Source: Streptomyces flaveolus (GTDB taxonomy: Bacteria; Actinomycetota; Actinomycetes; Streptomycetales; Streptomycetaceae). From it: a DNA stretch of 21,344 nt. The notes under the pieces were generated by a model that saw nothing but the letters and a program-made list of their open reading frames with translations, searched no databases and was not told the DNA's origin. The stretch is from the NCBI RefSeq assembly GCF_000716535.1, contig NZ_JNWV01000073.1, positions 1 to 21,344 of the forward strand. The letters run 5' to 3'. Below, piece after piece: positions 7,598-14,998 of this stretch. The stretch's first letter is position 1; each line of letters starts with the position of its first letter. The position numbers and the translations under genes were made by a program.

Positions 7598-10318
7598 GTG
7601 ATCGGGCGGGAACCGCAATATGACCAACTAACCGCCCTCATCGATGCGGCGCGCGACGGAAACGGGTCTTCGGCGCTCGTGTTCGGTGAAGCGGGTATAG
7701 GAAAGAGCACACTCGCGTCAGCGGTCGTCGAGGCGGCATCCTCATCAGGCTTCGCGGTTCTGTCCTGTCATGGCATCCGGGGTGCCGGCGCGGCGGGCTT
7801 CGAGGGGTTGCACGAGCTGCTGCTGCCTCTGCTCAGCCGTATCGATGCTCTACCGCCGCGCCAGCGCACCGCTTTGCAGGTGGCGTTCGGAGGGGAGGGC
7901 GAACCGGCGGATCGTTTCATCACCGGCCTCGCCACCTTCGGACTGCTGGAGGAGGCCGCGGCGCGGGGTCCCATGGTGGTGCTGGTCGAGGACCTGCACT
8001 GGCTCGACAAGTCGACAGCCGGCATCGTCACCTTTCTCGCGGCTCGTATGAGCGTCATGCCGGCACTGCTTCTGGCCACCAGCCGAACCGACCGGATCTA
8101 CCCCGACCCCACGCCGCACTTCAAGCATCACGTGCCACTGGCACCGCTCAGCCAGGAAGACGCGCTGAACCTGGTCGCCACGCACGCGCCCGCGCTGACG
8201 ACGACGCAACGGCTCCAGTTGGTCGAGCGCGCACTGGGCAACCCGCTCGCTCTGACGGAATGGGCGACCAGCCCGTCGTGGGTCGAGGGATCACCTTCCG
8301 CCGAGCGCGTCCGTCTTCCGATGGGCAAACGTCTGGAGGACTCGTTCCTTGCCGAGGTCGCCCTGCTGCCCCGGGCGACGCGGCGCGCTCTCCTCGTCGC
8401 GGCCGCGGGCGAGGATTCGAGCAGCTCCGAAGTGCTGGCGGCTGCCCGCAACCTGGGTCTGGACCAACGCGACTTCGCGCCGGCCGAAAGCTTCGGGCTG
8501 ATCACACTCACCGGTGGCAGCTACAAGTTCCGCCACCCGTTGCTGGGTTCGGCGGTGTATGACAACGCTGACTCCGACGCGCGGTTGCGCGTGCACACCG
8601 AACTGGCGCGGGTCGTCGTCGATGCCGCGCGCGCCGTCCACCACCGGGCCGCGGCGGTCGCCGGCTGGAACGAGGACGTCGCCGCCGAACTCGAAGATCT
8701 GGCCGTGGCGACCGGCCGACGGGGTGCGCGCACGGAGGCGACCGCCGCCTGGCGGCGTGCGGCCGAGCTGACCCCCCGCGCGGCGGAGCGGGCCCGGCGC
8801 ATGGTGATGGCGGCTGAAGCCGCGCGGCAGGCGGGCGCGACAGCCGACGCCGCCGCCCTGCTCGCCGAGGCGGAGCCGATCGTCGACGACGAAGCATCGG
8901 TGGTGCAGTTCGCCCGCACCGAATGGATGCTCGCCAGCACCAGCACGACGCTTCCGGACCGCAGCGGTGAGGAACTCATCAAGCTGTCGCGGACACTCAG
9001 CAATCCGGACGACCGGGTCGAGGTTCTCACGTGGGCGGCGGTGCGCAGCTACACCCGCCAGAACTTCTCCCCCGAGACCACGGCAGCCGTGGCCCACGAA
9101 CTCCGGCGACCCGGCATCGCCGTCACCGATCGGCAACGGCTGCTCCAGAGCATCGGCCTGGCCCTGATCGGTTCGGCAGACCGGATCACGTCCGTCGAGG
9201 AAGCACTGTCGGTCTTCCAGCGGGAGGTACGCGAGACGGACGCGACACTGCTGAACTGCCTCGCGTTCGCCTTCGAGGACGCCCATGACCTCATCGGCGC
9301 CGAACGTGTCTGGAGCGCCGAGATCGACCTGTTCCACCGATCAGCGCGGACGAGCGACGAGACGGTGGCCTTCGCCGGGCGTGCCACGGCACGCATGAAC
9401 GCCAACGCGATCGCTGCCGGGCTTGCCGACGGCGAGCACGCGCTGCGCCTCAGTTCGGAACTCGGTCTGTCGGTCGTAGGAGCGGTTTCCGCGGCGGAGA
9501 TCGCACGTGCACGCGCATGGCGCGGCGAACACGAGCTCGCGACCGCTGCCCTCGAAACCTGCACCGAACTGTCCGGACTGATGCCCTTCGCCAGGGTGAC
9601 CGCCATCGCGTCCTCGGCGTCCGCCCAGATGGCTGCGAACGAAGGCCGCCCCGAGGAGGCGGTCGCCCACTTGCTGAAGACCGTCGAGCATCCACCCGTC
9701 GGCATGTGGGCCGGCGGCGACCTCGCCGACTCGGCCGTGCGAGCAGGCCGGCCGGAGGTGGTGGAGGGCTGGCTCGACATGGCGACGGCCGCCGTCGCGT
9801 CCAGTGACTCCGACCATCTCGCGATGCTCGTCGAACGCTCCCGGGCGCTGCTGGCCCCAGGAGACGACGCACGCGTCCACTTCGAGCAGGCCATACAACG
9901 CGGTGAGCGGACCACCGCGTTCCTCGACCTGGCCAAGACCCGCTTGTTCTACGGCGAATGGCTGCGCCGCGAACGCCACATCGTGGAAGCACGCGGCCAT
10001 CTCTCGGCGGCGCTGCACGTCTTCGAGTCACACCACACGGAACCGCTCGCGCAACGAACGGCACGAGAGCTGGGTGCCGCCGGCAGCAACGTGCAGCGCG
10101 CACAGCCGAGCCAGACCGTCGACGCCAGCGCCGTGCTCACCGCTCAAGAGCTGCACGTCGCCCGGCTGGCCGTCGAGGGGCACACGAACAGGCAGATCGC
10201 CGACCAGTTGTACCTCTCCCACCGCACGGTGGGAGCGCATCTGTACAGCACCTACGCGAAACTGCGGATCCACCGACGATCCCAGCTCGCCGCCGCCCTC
10301 GAGTCCGCACTCGACTGA
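7598..10318 (+). CDS. LAL-family LuxR transcriptional regulator with ATPase domain (second copy)
   Basis: A 906-residue LAL regulator. GTG 7598 is preferred because GGGGG (7587-7591) is six bases upstream; ATG 7592 abuts that G-run directly and would add only Met-His. The protein opens with VIGREPQYDQL. It has Walker A GEAGIGKST (30-38) and Walker B VVLVEDLHWLD (127-137). A long helical middle is followed by a C-terminal LuxR domain (about 847-906) with TNRQIADQLYLSHRTVGAHL. Near the C-terminus FYGEWLRRERHIVEARGHLSAALHVFE matches LYGEWLRRRREYKAARVQLGAALELFE of the first LAL protein, so they belong to the same family, although most of the length is divergent. The first codons include several that are rare in high-GC genomes (TAT, CTA, ATA). 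It is convergent with the aldehyde dehydrogenase. Confidence 0.93.
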   Translation: MIGREPQYDQLTALIDAARDGNGSSALVFGEAGIGKSTLASAVVEAASSSGFAVLSCHGIRGAGAAGFEGLHELLLPLLSRIDALPPRQRTALQVAFGGEGEPADRFITGLATFGLLEEAAARGPMVVLVEDLHWLDKSTAGIVTFLAARMSVMPALLLATSRTDRIYPDPTPHFKHHVPLAPLSQEDALNLVATHAPALTTTQRLQLVERALGNPLALTEWATSPSWVEGSPSAERVRLPMGKRLEDSFLAEVALLPRATRRALLVAAAGEDSSSSEVLAAARNLGLDQRDFAPAESFGLITLTGGSYKFRHPLLGSAVYDNADSDARLRVHTELARVVVDAARAVHHRAAAVAGWNEDVAAELEDLAVATGRRGARTEATAAWRRAAELTPRAAERARRMVMAAEAARQAGATADAAALLAEAEPIVDDEASVVQFARTEWMLASTSTTLPDRSGEELIKLSRTLSNPDDRVEVLTWAAVRSYTRQNFSPETTAAVAHELRRPGIAVTDRQRLLQSIGLALIGSADRITSVEEALSVFQREVRETDATLLNCLAFAFEDAHDLIGAERVWSAEIDLFHRSARTSDETVAFAGRATARMNANAIAAGLADGEHALRLSSELGLSVVGAVSAAEIARARAWRGEHELATAALETCTELSGLMPFARVTAIASSASAQMAANEGRPEEAVAHLLKTVEHPPVGMWAGGDLADSAVRAGRPEVVEGWLDMATAAVASSDSDHLAMLVERSRALLAPGDDARVHFEQAIQRGERTTAFLDLAKTRLFYGEWLRRERHIVEARGHLSAALHVFESHHTEPLAQRTARELGAAGSNVQRAQPSQTVDASAVLTAQELHVARLAVEGHTNRQIADQLYLSHRTVGAHLYSTYAKLRIHRRSQLAAALESALD

Positions 10319-10363
10319 TCCGCGCGGCCGTGTGAGCCCGATCGCCCAGTGCAGGCTGGTGTA

Positions 10364-10382
10364 CCCGCCCGGCCGGGGCGGG
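10364..10382. terminator. Bidirectional terminator candidate between LAL and aldehyde dehydrogenase genes
   Basis: CCCGCCC (10364-10370) and GGGCGGG (10376-10382) form a perfect 7-bp all-GC stem with a 5-base loop, placed between two gene ends that face each other. Confidence 0.5.
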
Positions 10383-10392
10383 CACGCCGTCT

Positions 10393-10431
10393 TGCGGTAC
10401 TGCGGCACTGCGGTATTGCGGTACTGCGGCC
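10393..10431. repeat. 8-bp tandem repeat, nearly five copies
   Basis: Units are TGCGGTAC, TGCGGCAC, TGCGGTAT, TGCGGTAC and a partial TGCGGCC. The array lies in the 119-base gap after the second LAL gene and ends seven bases before the aldehyde dehydrogenase stop codon. It is a microsatellite-like tract that is likely to vary in copy number; it is not inside a reading frame that I believe is coding. Confidence 0.8.
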
Positions 10432-10437
10432 GGGGGG

Positions 10438-11877
10438 TCAGGCCGCGATCGTCTTGTACTCGACGTACTGGGTCAGACCGACCGTGCCGAACTCCCTGCC
10501 GATGCCGCTGCTCTTGAAACCTCCGAAGGGTCCGTCGAAGGAGAACGGCGCGCCGTTGACGGAGAACGTGCCGGTGCGGATGCGCCGGGCGAGCTCCAGG
10601 GCGCTGTCCTCGTCGGCCGTCCACACGCCTCCGCCGAGGCCGTACGGGGAGTCGTTGGCGATGCGGACCGCGTGGTCGTCGTCGTCGAACGGGATGACCA
10701 CGAGCACCGGGCCGAAGATCTCCTCCTGCGCGATGCGCATGGAGTTGTCGACGTCGGCGAAGAGGGTCGGGGTGACGTAGTAGCCGTCTTCGAGACCGGC
10801 GGGGACCTCGGGACCGCCGGTGACGAGCCGGGCGCCCTCGCGGATTCCCGTCTCGATGTAGGACCGGACGCGCTCCTGCTGGTCGGCCCTGACCATCGGG
10901 CCGATGAAGGTGGCGGGATCGGCGGGGTCGCCGACGGTCAGCGACTCGACGAGGTCCTTCAGCTTGGCCACGGCCTCGTCGTAGCGGCTGCGGTGCACCA
11001 GGATCCGGGTGTGCGCGACGCAGGCTTCGCCGTTGTTGGCGAAGGAGAGGAACTTCAGGCCCTCCACCATGGCGTCGAGGTCGGCGTCCTCCCGCACGAT
11101 GGCGGCGGACTTGCCGCCGAGCTCCAGGCTCACCCGCTTCAACTGCCGCCCCGCGATGGCCGCGATGGCGCGTCCGGCACCCGTCGAACCGGTGAACGCG
11201 ATCTTGTCGATGCCGGGGTGGGAGACGAGGTACTCGCTGGTGGCGCGGTCGGCGGGCAGGATGCTGACCACGCCCTCCGGCACACCCGCGGCAGTGAGGA
11301 TCTCCCCCAGCAGCAGCGTGACGAGGGCGTTCTCGGGCGACGCCTTGAGTACGACGGTGCAGCCCGCCAGGAGAGCGGGGACGATCTTGACGAGCGCGGA
11401 CTGGTGCGGGGCGTTCCAGGGGATGACGGCCGCGACGACACCGACCGGTTCACGGCGTACCAGGATGCGGCCCGTCGCACCGTCGGTCCGCGGCAGTTCC
11501 TCCTCCCACGGCAAGGCAGCGGCGGCGCGCAGGAAGGCATCGGTCTGCTGGGACAGCGCGGACGCGGTCCAGCCGGTGAACCAGCGCGCGCTGCCGTTCT
11601 CGGCGGTGGTGAGGTCGGCGATCTCCTCGGCGCGCTCGGCGTAGAGGTCGTTGAAGCGGGCGATGACCTTCTGCCGCTCGGCCGGGGACAGGCGCGGCCA
11701 GGGACCTTCGTCGAAGGCCTTGCGGGCGGTGTCGACGGCGAGGTCCACATCGGGCTTCGTGGCCTCGGCGGCCAGTCCCACCAGGGACCGGTCGTGCGGG
11801 GAACGGACCGCCAGCAGGTCCTTCTTGGCCGGCGCGGTCCAGCGTCCGCCGATGTAGAGCTTGTCGTAAGTGATCAC
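10438..11877 (-). CDS. NAD(P)-dependent aldehyde dehydrogenase
   Basis: A 479-residue aldehyde dehydrogenase, which oxidises an aldehyde to the carboxylic acid. The GTG at 11877 is chosen because AGGGA lies about eight bases upstream and the protein then begins MITYDKLYIGGRW, the normal ALDH opening; the frame extends about 50 codons further into the promoter and should not be counted. Catalytic residues are present: Asn155 (IPWNAP), Lys178 (VLKASPE), the nucleotide loop FTGSTGAGR (228-236), Glu252 (LELGGK) and the nucleophile Cys286 (NNGEAC). The C-terminal EIFGPVLVV and GFKSSGIGREFG segments are intact. It has its own promoter and is probably repressed by a palindrome-binding regulator. Its substrate is unknown. 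It lies downstream of the frlD-like gene but looks separately controlled. Confidence 0.95.
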   Translation of the reverse strand: MITYDKLYIGGRWTAPAKKDLLAVRSPHDRSLVGLAAEATKPDVDLAVDTARKAFDEGPWPRLSPAERQKVIARFNDLYAERAEEIADLTTAENGSARWFTGWTASALSQQTDAFLRAAAALPWEEELPRTDGATGRILVRREPVGVVAAVIPWNAPHQSALVKIVPALLAGCTVVLKASPENALVTLLLGEILTAAGVPEGVVSILPADRATSEYLVSHPGIDKIAFTGSTGAGRAIAAIAGRQLKRVSLELGGKSAAIVREDADLDAMVEGLKFLSFANNGEACVAHTRILVHRSRYDEAVAKLKDLVESLTVGDPADPATFIGPMVRADQQERVRSYIETGIREGARLVTGGPEVPAGLEDGYYVTPTLFADVDNSMRIAQEEIFGPVLVVIPFDDDDHAVRIANDSPYGLGGGVWTADEDSALELARRIRTGTFSVNGAPFSFDGPFGGFKSSGIGREFGTVGLTQYVEYKTIAA

Positions 11878-11998
11878 TGAGAGTCCCTGTCGGGTGTGTA
11901 CGGAAGTGGAAGAAGTCGGTGCCGGGGAGGGGGTCTGCCTGGACCCGGTCCGCCGGGGCCGCCGGGCCGGGTGGGCGCGGGGCCGTCTTGCTCCGCCA

Positions 11999-12027
11999 AG
12001 ATAAGAGAACGCCGTTCTCTTAGTCAA
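11999..12027 (-). promoter_or_regulatory. Promoter of the aldehyde dehydrogenase gene
   Basis: Read on the minus strand: TTGACT (12027-12022) as -35, a 17-base spacer (12021-12005), and TTATCT (12004-11999) as -10. This is close to the housekeeping-sigma consensus and is the best promoter in the window. Transcription would start near 11992, giving a leader of about 115 bases with a GC-rich inverted repeat (ACCCGG 11943-11948, CCGGGT 11967-11972). Confidence 0.75.
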
Positions 12028-12044
12028 GAGAACGGCGTTTCGTT
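12003..12044. promoter_or_regulatory. Double palindromic operator overlapping the aldehyde dehydrogenase promoter
   Basis: AAGAGAACGCCGTTCTCTT (12003-12021) is a perfect 9+1+9 palindrome that covers the spacer between -35 and -10 and touches the -10. A second copy at 12026-12044 keeps the left arm AAGAGAACG exactly and has three mismatches in the right arm. The centres are 23 bases apart. The size and symmetry suit a TetR-family dimer, with binding expected to block RNA polymerase. No TetR gene is in the window. Confidence 0.72.
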
Positions 12045-12065
12045 AAGTCGTGGGCGAACAAGCTG

Positions 12066-12989
12066 TCAGTCTGCGTGCCGGAACCCTGTGACAGGTCTCA
12101 CTTCCTGTGCCCGCCCCCGCCCGAGTGCCGTGGTAGGCCGGCCGTGACCGAAGGCGGCCTCGACGAAGCACTGGTCGTGGGCCGCCTGGGCGCCGTGCCG
12201 CAGGGCGCGCTCCAGCGAGGGGCGGGACGGCGGATCGCGGCGGGACCAGCCGTCGTGGAGCAGGGACACCGCGAAACCGGCGAGGAACGCGTCACCGCAG
12301 CCCATGGTGTCGGCCATGGTCCGGGTGTCCGCCGGGCGTGCCGGAGCCGTCACCAGGGTCCGGCCGTCGTACACGGTGGCCCCCGCCAGGCCGCGGGTCG
12401 CCAGGACCATACGCGCTCCCCGCGCCACCACGGCTTCCAGCAACCGTCGCGTGGCCGCGTCGTCCAGGTCCGAGCAGGACAGCAACGCCAGGTCGAGGTG
12501 GGGGCAGACCCGGTCGAGGTAGGCGGGGGAGCGGAACTCCTCGTCGTCGGAGAGGTCGAAGCTGACCAGGGGGCCGGCCGCGGCGAGCCTGGGCAGTTCG
12601 CTCTCGGTGTGCGAGTAGACGCTGGAGTGCACGAGCGAGAACGACGCCGCGTACGCCAGCAGGGCATCGTCCAGGACGAGCGGTTCGCGCACGGTGACAC
12701 CGCCGCCGTTGTAGCCGAGGAACACCCGGTCGCCGTCCCGCACGTGGAGGGTGGAGACGCCGGACTCGCCGTGGCGCACCACGCTGCGCTCGACCGCGAC
12801 GCCCTGGGCCGCCACGGCCGCACGGAGGAAGGCACCGAGGTCGTCGTCGCCGAACACCCCCAGATAGGCGGCGTCGAGACCGAGACGGCGGGCGTACACG
12901 GCGACGTTGACGCAGTTGCCGCCCGGGTAGTCGATGCCGCGGTCCACGAAACGGTCCACGACGTTGTCGCCGAAACCGAGGATGTTCAT
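12066..12989 (-). CDS. frlD: PfkB-family sugar kinase, fructoselysine 6-kinase-like (FrlD-like)
   Basis: A 307-residue ribokinase/PfkB kinase. The ATG at 12989 has GGAG six bases upstream; a TTG one codon earlier is less likely. The protein opens MNILGFGDNVVDR and has YPGGNCVNVAVYARRLG (21-37), closely resembling the GDN(C/V)VD and SGGNAVNVAVY segments of enteric FrlD. VFGDDDLGAFL (45-55) and the HSSVYSHTESELPRL segment (121-135) also parallel FrlD. The catalytic and anion-hole motif is DTMGCGDAF (227-235), with Asp233 as base. FrlD phosphorylates fructoselysine at C6 using ATP. The last 25 or so residues (Arg/Gly-rich) extend beyond the usual end. The gene follows the deglycase gene after 114 bases, completing the kinase-deglycase pair. 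The exact sugar-amine substrate is not known. Confidence 0.85.
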   Translation of the reverse strand: MNILGFGDNVVDRFVDRGIDYPGGNCVNVAVYARRLGLDAAYLGVFGDDDLGAFLRAAVAAQGVAVERSVVRHGESGVSTLHVRDGDRVFLGYNGGGVTVREPLVLDDALLAYAASFSLVHSSVYSHTESELPRLAAAGPLVSFDLSDDEEFRSPAYLDRVCPHLDLALLSCSDLDDAATRRLLEAVVARGARMVLATRGLAGATVYDGRTLVTAPARPADTRTMADTMGCGDAFLAGFAVSLLHDGWSRRDPPSRPSLERALRHGAQAAHDQCFVEAAFGHGRPTTALGRGRAQEVRPVTGFRHAD

Positions 12990-13005
12990 CAAAGACTCCA
13001 GGGGC

Positions 13006-13035
13006 GCGGGCGCCGCGTGGGTGCGCGGCGCCCGC
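13006..13035. terminator. First of two hairpins between frlB-like and frlD-like genes
   Basis: GCGGGCGCCGCG (13006-13017) and CGCGGCGCCCGC (13024-13035) form a perfect 12-bp stem with a 6-base loop. It lies in the 114-base gap inside the operon, about 16 bases before the FrlD-like start and adjacent to its ribosome binding site. It could be an internal terminator, an mRNA stability element or a brake on kinase translation. Confidence 0.6.
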
Positions 13036-13039
13036 TCGG

Positions 13040-13069
13040 GGCGTGCCGGTGCAGGGGCTCCGGCACGCC
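13040..13069. terminator. Second of two hairpins between frlB-like and frlD-like genes
   Basis: GGCGTGCCGG (13040-13049) and CCGGCACGCC (13060-13069) form a perfect 10-bp stem with a 10-base loop. It is the first of the pair met by RNA polymerase after the frlB-like stop. No T-run follows on either strand. Confidence 0.58.
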
Positions 13070-13103
13070 GGGGCGGATGGAGGCGGGGTGGGACGGACCG
13101 CGG

Positions 13104-14105
13104 TCAGTAGTCCATGACGCGGTAGTAGCGACGCAGGTCCAGGGAGTGGTCGCGCACCCGCTCCAGGTGCTTGCTGACCCGGTCCATCACGGTGTCCAGC
13201 ACCAGCGGCGCCAGCAGCCCCCGGAACTCCGGGCTGATGCCGGCCAGGGGGTAGTCGCGGGTGTCGAAGACGGTCACGTCCTTGGAGACGCGCCGGGCGA
13301 ACGCCTCGGCCCGGTCGGTGAGCGCCCGGGTCTCGTCCTCACCCTGGAAGACGATCACGCTGGTGTCCTCCTCCAGCAGCTCCAGCGAGCCGTGGAAGAA
13401 CTCGGCGCTGTGCACCCGCGTGGTGCGCAGCCACTGCATCTCTTCGAGGATGCACATGGAGTACAGGTAGGTGAACCCCCACAGGTTCCCGCCGCCGATG
13501 AGGAAGTGGTAGTCGGTGTCCTTGTGGGCCTCGGCGAAGTCGGACGCCACCGGCTCGGCTTGCCGGGCGACGTCCACCAGGACGCGCGGCAGGCCGGCGA
13601 GTTCGTCGGCGAGGCGGTCGTAGCCGGTGAACTCGCCCCGCCGGGAGAGCAGTCGGCCCATGAAGAGCAGCATCTGGACGTCGAACGGCCAGGCCTTGGG
13701 CGCCGAGACCAGCGCGGTGTCCACCCGCTGGGCGACGGGGGAGTCGGGGTGGCCGGTGAAGCCGATCGTGTACGCGCCTCGCTCCTTGCAGTGGTCGATG
13801 GCCTTGAGGCTGTCCTCGGTGGTGCCGGAGACGGAGGTGAAGACGGCGGCGGTCCGCTCGCCCAGGCGGGCGTCACCGGAGACGACCAGTTCCGCCGCGA
13901 TCGCCGCCCGCACCGGCAGCACCGAGGTGCGCCGGGCCAGGTGCTCGTAGGGCCACATCTGCGCGTAGGTGCCGCCGGCGCCCACCAGGAGGACGTTGTC
14001 GTACCCCTCGTCCACGAGACGGTCGACGACCTCCTCGATCCGGGGGCGCAGCGCCACGAGGCTTTCCGTCTGGGCGACGAACTCGGCTTCGTTGAAAGAG
14101 AGCAC
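13104..14105 (-). CDS. frlB: SIS-domain sugar-amine-phosphate deglycase (FrlB/FraB-like)
   Basis: A 333-residue protein with two SIS (phosphosugar isomerase) domains, close to the 340 residues of E. coli FrlB. FrlB splits fructoselysine 6-phosphate into glucose 6-phosphate and lysine. The GTG at 14105 gives MLSFNEAEF and has AAGGA about ten bases upstream; the frame extends upstream into the permease gene without a better start. The first SIS domain has VLLVGAGGTYAQM (38-50), FTSVSGTTEDSLKAI (89-103) and GFTGHPDSPVA (115-125). The second has FLIGGGNLWG (201-210) and HSAEFFHGSLELLE (232-245), which parallels the E-F-x-H-G-P-x-E active-site segment, with Ser for Pro. The C-terminus DHSLDLRRYYRVMDY closely resembles the FrlB end DHNPDERRYYGGLVEY. 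It lies between the ABC permeases and the FrlD-like kinase. Confidence 0.88.
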   Translation of the reverse strand: MLSFNEAEFVAQTESLVALRPRIEEVVDRLVDEGYDNVLLVGAGGTYAQMWPYEHLARRTSVLPVRAAIAAELVVSGDARLGERTAAVFTSVSGTTEDSLKAIDHCKERGAYTIGFTGHPDSPVAQRVDTALVSAPKAWPFDVQMLLFMGRLLSRRGEFTGYDRLADELAGLPRVLVDVARQAEPVASDFAEAHKDTDYHFLIGGGNLWGFTYLYSMCILEEMQWLRTTRVHSAEFFHGSLELLEEDTSVIVFQGEDETRALTDRAEAFARRVSKDVTVFDTRDYPLAGISPEFRGLLAPLVLDTVMDRVSKHLERVRDHSLDLRRYYRVMDY

Positions 14106-14152
14106 GGTGATGGTTTCCTTCGAGGTGTGCGGAGAAGTGTGCGAGAGAGGTC

Positions 14153-14998
14153 TCAGGCCGCGCGGCGCCGGGAGAACAGCACGTTCGCACCGGCGATGAC
14201 GAGGCCGCCGACGAAGATCAGCGTTCCCATGACGTTGACCTGCGGGGGCACGCCGGTACGGCTGGCGCTGTACACCCACAGCGGGAAGGTGACCGTCCGG
14301 CCGGCGTTGAAGCTGGTGATGACGTAGTCGTCGATGGACAGGGCGAAGCACAGCAGGGCGCCGGAGGCCACACCGGGCAGCAGCGTCGGCAGGGTGACCA
14401 GCCGGAACGCCGTCCAGGGCCCGGCTCCGAGGTCCCGGGCGGCCTCCTCCAGCGTCGGATCGTGACCCGCCATGCGGGCCCGTACGGTGATGGCGACGTA
14501 CGGGATGCAGAACGCGACGTGGGCGATGACGATGGTCCAGTAGCCGCGCGGCACGCCGAGCACGATGAACAGCGACAGGAGGGCGGCGCCCAGGGCGATC
14601 TCGGGGGCCGCGATGGCGGCGAACAGCAGCAGGTCCACGGAGCCGCGCCCGCGGAAGCGGTGGCGGCCCAGGGCCAGACCGATCGGGGTGCCCAGCAGGG
14701 TGGCGACCACCGTGACGACCAGCGCGACGGTGAGGCTGTTGACCAGCGCCAAGGTCAGGTTGGGGATGGCGAACAGGTGCCGGTACCAGGTGAGGGTGAA
14801 GCCCTGCCAGGTGAAGTTCACCTTGCTGTGGGTGTCGTTGAAGCCGAACAGGACCATGACGGCGATCGGCAGCAGCAGCCAGGCCAGCACCAGCCAGGTG
14901 TACAGGGTGAGCGTGGGACGGCGGCGCGGGCGGCGGCCGGTGCGCGGCCGGGGCGCCACGACGGCGTCCTCGACGTGGGTGACGGTGTCGGCGGTCAT
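14153..14998 (-). CDS. ABC transporter permease, PotC-like
   Basis: A 281-residue inner-membrane permease of the spermidine/putrescine (PotC) type. After a basic N-terminal tail (15-30) about six hydrophobic segments follow (roughly 31-52, 84-108, 122-146, 154-173, 206-226 and 256-275). The EAA loop that docks on the ATPase is EEAARDLGAGPWTAFRLVTLP (184-204). DDYVITSFNAG (223-233) is characteristic of PotC-like proteins. Its ATG overlaps the stop of the PotB-like gene (ATGA), so translation is coupled. It is followed after 47 bases by the FrlB-like gene. Confidence 0.93.
   Translation of the reverse strand: MTADTVTHVEDAVVAPRPRTGRRPRRRPTLTLYTWLVLAWLLLPIAVMVLFGFNDTHSKVNFTWQGFTLTWYRHLFAIPNLTLALVNSLTVALVVTVVATLLGTPIGLALGRHRFRGRGSVDLLLFAAIAAPEIALGAALLSLFIVLGVPRGYWTIVIAHVAFCIPYVAITVRARMAGHDPTLEEAARDLGAGPWTAFRLVTLPTLLPGVASGALLCFALSIDDYVITSFNAGRTVTFPLWVYSASRTGVPPQVNVMGTLIFVGGLVIAGANVLFSRRRAA

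Noticed and set aside
10438..11877. Aldehyde dehydrogenase as part of the sugar-amine operon
   Set aside because: It is on the same strand downstream of the FrlD-like gene, but it has its own strong promoter and a different operator, so shared function is not supported.
11878..12027. N-terminal extension of the aldehyde dehydrogenase to 529 residues
   Set aside because: It would read through the promoter and operator and is basic, low-complexity sequence absent from the family; the GTG at 11877 gives the normal N-terminus.
12075..14327. 750-residue open frame on the plus strand
   Set aside because: It mirrors the FrlD-like and FrlB-like genes, has Gly/Val/Glu/His-rich nonsense composition and no domain features.
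14106..14351. N-terminal extension of the SIS deglycase to 415 residues
   Set aside because: It overlaps the PotC-like gene, is Arg/His-rich, and is not part of the FrlB family.
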